Below, piece after piece: positions 10,266 through 13,650 of a stretch of 13,650 bases of DNA (position 1 is the stretch's first letter; every line of letters starts with the position of its first letter). The translations under genes and the position numbers were made by a program. Source of the DNA: Gemmatimonadota bacterium. Its GTDB lineage: Bacteria; Gemmatimonadota; Gemmatimonadetes; Gemmatimonadales; Gemmatimonadaceae. The notes below the pieces were generated by a model. That model was not told the DNA's origin, made no database searches, and was given only the letters and a program-made list of their open reading frames with translations. The stretch is from contig JAQBPZ010000069.1 of assembly GCA_028287225.1 (NCBI GenBank), positions 1 through 13,650 on the forward strand, given 5' to 3'.

Positions 10266-10643
10266 TTACTTGGTTACCTTCTTCTTTCCGGCAATCGCGC
10301 GACGCGGACCCTTCTTGGTGCGCGCATTGGTGTGCGTACGCTGGCCACGAACGGGCAGCCCACGACGGTGACGGGTCCCGCGGTACGAACCGATGTCCAT
10401 CAGCCGCTTGATGTTCATCGCGACCTCGGTGCGCAGCGCGCCCTCCACCCGGTACTCCTTCTCGATCACCTGACGGAGCTTGTTCACGTCGGCGTCGGTG
10501 AGATCGCGGACCCGCTGGTTCGCGTCGATCCCCGCCTTCTCCATGATCTCCAGAGCGGACGAACGTCCGATCCCGAAGATGTAGGTCAATCCGATCTCGA
10601 CCTTCTTGTCGCGGGGGAGATCGATGCCAGAAATACGAGCCAT
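10266..10643 (-). CDS. rpsM: 30S ribosomal protein S13
   Basis: A 125-residue S13, which sits in the head of the small subunit and contacts tRNA and L5. MARISGIDLPRDKKVEIGLTYIFGIG at the N-terminus and GLPVRGQRTHTNARTKKGPRRAIAGKKK at the C-terminus are canonical. The ATG at 10643 is 6 bp after the rpmJ stop and 3 bp separate its own stop from rpsK. The Shine-Dalgarno is poor, so translation is probably coupled to rpmJ. Confidence 0.98.
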   Translation of the reverse strand: MARISGIDLPRDKKVEIGLTYIFGIGRSSALEIMEKAGIDANQRVRDLTDADVNKLRQVIEKEYRVEGALRTEVAMNIKRLMDIGSYRGTRHRRGLPVRGQRTHTNARTKKGPRRAIAGKKKVTK

Positions 10644-10649
10644 TATCGG

Positions 10650-10766
10650 TTAGCCCTGACGCTGCTTATGCTTCGGATTGCGCTTGCAGATGATGCGAAT
10701 CACGCCGTAGCGCTTCACCACCTTGCAGTGCTCGCAAATCGGCTTCACGCTGCTACGAACTTTCAC
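10650..10766 (-). CDS. rpmJ: 50S ribosomal protein L36 (zinc-binding form)
   Basis: A 38-residue protein read directly from the minus strand. It begins with GTG as MKVRSSVKPICEHCKVVKRY and ends KRNPKHKQRQG. The zinc ligands C11, C14, C27 and H33 are all present, so it is the zinc-binding form. The GTG at 10766 is chosen because it gives the invariant MKVR start; upstream in-frame codons encode a non-family stretch. It is the first gene of the alpha operon and lies about 42 bases from the predicted transcription start. Only a weak GGGTG-type ribosome-binding site is visible. Confidence 0.97.
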   Translation of the reverse strand: MKVRSSVKPICEHCKVVKRYGVIRIICKRNPKHKQRQG

Positions 10767-10814
10767 GGGACACCCATCAGTGCAAAAACGTGAGATTTTC
10801 CGGTCGAGTCACGT

Positions 10815-10843
10815 AGAATAATGGGGGCGGTAAGTTCTCGCAA
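10815..10843 (-). promoter_or_regulatory. Sigma70-type promoter of the alpha operon
   Basis: On the minus strand, TTGCGA (10838-10843) is followed by a 17-bp spacer and then TATTCT (10815-10820), a good -35/-10 pair with ideal spacing. Transcription would start around 10808, giving a leader of about 42 bases before the rpmJ GTG. It is the only clear promoter-like pair I found in the pyrF-rpmJ gap. Confidence 0.65.
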
Positions 10844-11147
10844 CCCCATCACATACGGCGAGTTCAAGGGAACGCCCACGCCAATCGCGGCCCGGGCGCC
10901 CGGCATCCCCTGAAATCCTCAGACCGGGTCCGCCGAATGCGCCGGGCACGGCCCGGTCCCGACAGTCGCCCGACGCTCGGCGTGTGCGCGATTCTCCGCG
11001 AACGCTCAACGGCGATCCTCGCGAATGCCTGGACGGAGGGTGGTCAACCGACCTGATGCGGTATTCCCGCCGGGCGCCGTGCATGCATTCACGAAATTCG
11101 CGTGCTCTGGACAGCACACCCGGCTGCCACCCAGATGCCAGCCTGAA
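10844..11147. other. Non-coding stretch between pyrF and the alpha-operon promoter
   Basis: I see no convincing gene or tRNA here. The short open frame on the minus strand (about 10809-11117) reads as low-complexity Arg-rich sequence and runs into the promoter, so it is not called. Two symmetrical features stand out: a perfect 12-bp palindrome, CCGGGCGCCCGG (10892-10903), and a 7-bp stem GACCGGG/CCCGGTC (10922-10928 and 10952-10958). Close to the pyrF stop, a GTGCT/AGCAC hairpin (about 11101-11116) could aid termination, but it has no T-tract. Upstream regulatory sites for the ribosomal promoter are possible but unproven. Confidence 0.5.
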
Positions 11148-11870
11148 CTAGCCGAGCTCGGCCATCACCCGCTCCATCGCGGCCGCCGGGTCTTCCGCCG
11201 CGGTCACCGCGCGGCCCAGGATGAGATAGCGCGCACCCGCCGCCTGCGCCGCGGCGGGCGTCATCACACGCCGCTGGTCGTGCGCGGCCCCGCCCGCCAG
11301 CCGGATGCCCGGCACGAGCATGGCCAGCCGGTCGCCATGCGCCCCGCGCACCGCCGCCGCCTCCGCACCGCTGCAGACCACGCCGTGCAGGCCGGCCTCG
11401 GCCGCATCTCCCGCCAGCCGCACCACCTCCCGCTCCACCACCACGTCCCGCCGCCCCCACGCGGCCCCCAGCCCCTCCGCGTCGAACGACGTCAGCACCG
11501 TCACGGCCAGCAGCCCGCCCGCGCCCGCCGCGTCTCCACGCGCGTCCCGCCAGGCGCCCTCGGCCGCCTCCAGCATCCGCCGCCCCCCCGACGCGTGCAC
11601 CGTCACCAGACGGGCCCCGAGCGCCGCTGCACTGCGGACGGCCCCGGCCACGGTGTTGGGAATGTCGTTGAACTTGAGGTCGAGGAAGACGTCGGCGTCG
11701 AGCTCCCCGCGCAGCGCCCGGACCACATCGGGTCCCGCGGACGTGAACAGCTCGCTGCCCACCTTGAAGAACCGGCACCTGCCCCCCAGCCGCCGCGCCA
11801 GCGCCAGGGCATCCGCACGGCTGCCCACGTCGAGCGCCACGATGGGCACCGCCCGCCGGACGTCGCTCAT
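11148..11870 (-). CDS. pyrF: Orotidine 5'-phosphate decarboxylase
   Basis: A 240-residue OMP decarboxylase, which makes UMP in the last step of de novo pyrimidine synthesis in the cytoplasm. The catalytic residues have the right spacing: D14 in VALDVG, K36 in FFKVG, and D64, K66, D69 in DLKFNDIPNT. The C-terminal phosphate-binding part VPGIRL...DQRRVMTPAAA...YLILGRAVT is also typical. The ATG at 11870 overlaps the pyrD stop as ATGA, which fixes the start and shows translational coupling. The next gene is 381 bp downstream, so pyrF is probably the last gene of its operon. Confidence 0.97.
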   Translation of the reverse strand: MSDVRRAVPIVALDVGSRADALALARRLGGRCRFFKVGSELFTSAGPDVVRALRGELDADVFLDLKFNDIPNTVAGAVRSAAALGARLVTVHASGGRRMLEAAEGAWRDARGDAAGAGGLLAVTVLTSFDAEGLGAAWGRRDVVVEREVVRLAGDAAEAGLHGVVCSGAEAAAVRGAHGDRLAMLVPGIRLAGGAAHDQRRVMTPAAAQAAGARYLILGRAVTAAEDPAAAMERVMAELG

Positions 11871-12820
11871 GCGGGCATCCGGAGGGTGCCCACGACGTCC
11901 CCGAGGCGGGCCACTCCCTGTTGCGCGCACCAGCGCGCCAGGCCCGCCACGACGCGCTCCGGCGCCCGCGGGTCGCGCAGCATGGCCGTGCCCATTCCCA
12001 CGAGGCTCGCGCCGGCCACGAGGTACTGGAGCGCATCGGCGGCCGACGCCACGCCCCCGATGCCCATGAGGGGCACCTGGACGGCGCGGCGCACCTTCCA
12101 GGTGGCCAGCACGCCGACGGGCAGCAGGGCGGTGCCGCTGACCCCGCCGGTGCCGAAGCCGAGCGCAGACCGGCGGCTTCCCACGTCGATCACGAGCCCG
12201 GGGAGGGTGTTCACGAGGGTCAGGGCGTCCGCGCCCGCCTCCACCGCGATGCGCGCGCTGCCGGCGATGTCGGGCAGCGTGGGCGACAGCTTCACGAACA
12301 GGGGCCGCTGCGTCGCGGCGCGCGTGCGGCGCACCACCTCGGCAAGGGCGGCCGGGTCGGCGCCGAACTCCATCCCCCCCGCCTTCACGTTGGGGCAGCT
12401 CACGTTCAGCTCGAAGCCGTCAATGGCGCCGGCGGCCGACGCCCCCAGCGCCGCCTCGAGCCGCGCCACGACCTCGGCGAACTCGTGGACCGCGAAGCCC
12501 ACGATGTTCGCCAGCTTCCGCGTGGCCGGCAGGGCGGTGGCCAGCCATGGCAGGTGCTCGCTTATCACGGCGTCGACGCCGGGATTGGCGAGCCCGATGG
12601 CGTTGATCATCCCGCCGTCGAACTCCGCGACCCGCGGCGCCGGGGCACCGGCGCGCGGCTGCGGGCTCACCGCCTTGGTGACGAGCCCGCCGAGGCGGGT
12701 GAGGTCCACGACTTCCGCGAGCTCGCGGCCGTACGCGGCGGTGCCGGCGGCCAGGACGATCGGGTTCTGGAAATCGAGGCCGGCGACCCGCGTGCGCAGG
12801 AGGTCTGCCGACACCCTCAC
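11867..12820 (-). CDS. pyrD: Dihydroorotate dehydrogenase, class 1B catalytic subunit
   Basis: A 317-residue FMN enzyme that oxidises dihydroorotate to orotate in the cytoplasm. FQNPIVLAAGTAAYG at about 17-31, K49 in VTKAVSPQPR, and GMINAIGLANPGVD at about 70-83 mark the family. The active-site base is the cysteine in NVSCPNVK (C142), which marks class 1 rather than the serine-using class 2 enzymes. NTLPGLVIDVGSRR and GIGGVASAADALQYLVAGASLVGMGTA also fit class 1B. The GTG at 12820 is preferred because it makes a GTGA overlap with the amidase stop; a second GTG two codons later (12814) is an equally sensible start. Class 1B enzymes normally pair with the Fe-S/FAD subunit PyrK, which is not in this window. 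Confidence 0.93.
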   Translation of the reverse strand: MRVSADLLRTRVAGLDFQNPIVLAAGTAAYGRELAEVVDLTRLGGLVTKAVSPQPRAGAPAPRVAEFDGGMINAIGLANPGVDAVISEHLPWLATALPATRKLANIVGFAVHEFAEVVARLEAALGASAAGAIDGFELNVSCPNVKAGGMEFGADPAALAEVVRRTRAATQRPLFVKLSPTLPDIAGSARIAVEAGADALTLVNTLPGLVIDVGSRRSALGFGTGGVSGTALLPVGVLATWKVRRAVQVPLMGIGGVASAADALQYLVAGASLVGMGTAMLRDPRAPERVVAGLARWCAQQGVARLGDVVGTLRMPA

Positions 12821-13650
12821 TGCCTGGCCAGCGTGGCGCCGAGCACCGCGCGGCCGGGGGCGGACGAGGCGGTGACGCGGCGCTCGTAGCGCTTCAGGTA
12901 CTCGACGACGCCATCCGAGATCGCCGCCGACAGCTCGTTCATGCGCCTGGGGTCCGTCATGTACGCGGCCTCGTCCGGATTGGTGCCGAAGCCGATCTCC
13001 ACGAGCACGGCGGGCATGAATGCGGTGACCAGCACGCGGAACCCGGCCTGCTTCACGCCGCGGCTCGGGCCGGGGTGCACCTGCCCCACGCGGCGCTGGA
13101 TCAGCTCGGCAAGCTCGTTGGCCTCGCGCAGGTGCTCGTTCTGGGCCATGTCGTTGAGGATGGCGCGCAGCGGGTCGCCGTTGCGCGCCGTGGACGCGTT
13201 CTCGAAGCGCACCACCTCGTTCTCCATCTGCTCCACGCGCCGCGCGTCCTCGGTCTTGGCTTCGGCCAGGAAGTAGGTCTCGAAGCCGCGCGCCGCACCG
13301 GGGTCCTTCCACCCGGGATTCGCGGCATTCACGTGGATGCTCACGAACAGGTCGGCGTGGGCCTCGTTCGCGATGCGTCCGCGGTCCGACAGCGCGATGA
13401 GCGTGTCGGTGGTGCGCGTGTACTTCACGTCGATGCCGCGGTGGCCGAGGGCGGTGCCGACGAGTCGCGCGACGTTGAGCGTGATGTTCTTCTCCGCCAC
13501 CTGGGGCCCGCCGCCGATCGGCCCGCGCATGCCGGCGTCCGGGCCCCCATGGCCGGCGTCGACCACGACGAGATGGCGGGTGCGCAGGGGCCCCGCGGGG
13601 GCCGCCGAGCGGACGACCGCGATGCTGCGGGGCGCGTGCGCCGCGGGGGC
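12817..13650 (-). CDS. N-acetylmuramoyl-L-alanine amidase, Amidase_3 family (5' part missing)
   Basis: The C-terminal 277 residues of a cell-wall amidase; the frame is open to the right edge, so the start and any signal peptide are outside. It cleaves the bond between muramic acid and the stem peptide, acting in the periplasm or cell wall. Within the visible part, zinc ligands are H34 (VDAGHGG), E53 (VAEKN) and H106 (VSIHVNAA), and the catalytic glutamate is E218 (VLVEIGFGTNPDEA). The region between (about 115-180, FETYFLAEAKTEDARRVEQMENE and onward) matches the AmiABC-type insertion that often serves as a regulatory helix. The visible N-terminal part (AHAPRSIAVVRSAAPAGPLRTRH) is an Ala/Pro/Arg-rich linker, suggesting further domains upstream. 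It is coupled to pyrD by a 4-bp overlap. Confidence 0.93.
   Translation of the reverse strand, partial: APAAHAPRSIAVVRSAAPAGPLRTRHLVVVDAGHGGPDAGMRGPIGGGPQVAEKNITLNVARLVGTALGHRGIDVKYTRTTDTLIALSDRGRIANEAHADLFVSIHVNAANPGWKDPGAARGFETYFLAEAKTEDARRVEQMENEVVRFENASTARNGDPLRAILNDMAQNEHLREANELAELIQRRVGQVHPGPSRGVKQAGFRVLVTAFMPAVLVEIGFGTNPDEAAYMTDPRRMNELSAAISDGVVEYLKRYERRVTASSAPGRAVLGATLARQ

Noticed and set aside
10809..11117. A 102-codon minus-strand frame in the pyrF-rpmJ gap
   Set aside because: Arg/Ser-rich with no motif, no ribosome-binding site, and it overlaps the predicted promoter.
10767..11147. Possible tRNA or small RNA gene in the gap
   Set aside because: No cloverleaf-compatible arms or GTTCRANYC-type T-arm were found on either strand.
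11025..12875. A 616-codon plus-strand frame opposite pyrF and pyrD
   Set aside because: Low-complexity Pro/Arg/Ala translation and complete overlap with two well-supported genes.

Overview
The window is a high-GC bacterial chromosome segment in which all 16 recognisable genes lie on the minus strand, so transcription runs from high to low coordinates. It shows no transposase, tRNA, rRNA or CRISPR array. The mix of genes and the high GC would fit a Gemmatimonadota-like bacterium, but that is a guess from general gene style; the firm statement is only 'a high-GC bacterium with a Gram-negative-type set of cell-surface sugar genes'.

Reading in the direction of transcription. (1) Right end, 13650-11148: the 3' part of an N-acetylmuramoyl-L-alanine amidase, then pyrD (class 1B dihydroorotate dehydrogenase) and pyrF (OMP decarboxylase). 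They are joined by GTGA and ATGA stop/start overlaps and look like one operon. (2) A non-coding stretch of 381 bp (10767-11147) ends in a good sigma70-type promoter (10815-10843). (3) The alpha operon, 10766-7371: rpmJ (L36, too short for ordinary ORF calling), rpsM, rpsK, rpsD, rpoA, rplQ and, unusually, rpmB (L28). A strong intrinsic terminator at 7315-7344 closes it. Between rpsD and rpoA is a 216-bp spacer holding tandem 8-bp repeats arranged as a long inverted repeat. (4) Left half, 7267-1: gmd and rmd (GDP-D-rhamnose synthesis), then carB (carbamoyl phosphate synthase large chain), then homologues of WbpD, WbpB and WbpE (UDP-2,3-diacetamido-2,3-dideoxy uronic acid synthesis). The last runs off the left edge. 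From gmd to the WbpB homologue every junction overlaps by 4 to 17 bp, so carB sits inside a nucleotide-sugar operon.

Together the genes cover pyrimidine synthesis (carB, pyrD, pyrF) on both sides of the core transcription/translation alpha operon, plus precursors for a surface polysaccharide such as an O-antigen or capsule. I see no clearly novel defence or mobile system. The two best leads are the octamer inverted repeat inside the alpha operon and the placement of carB in the sugar operon.
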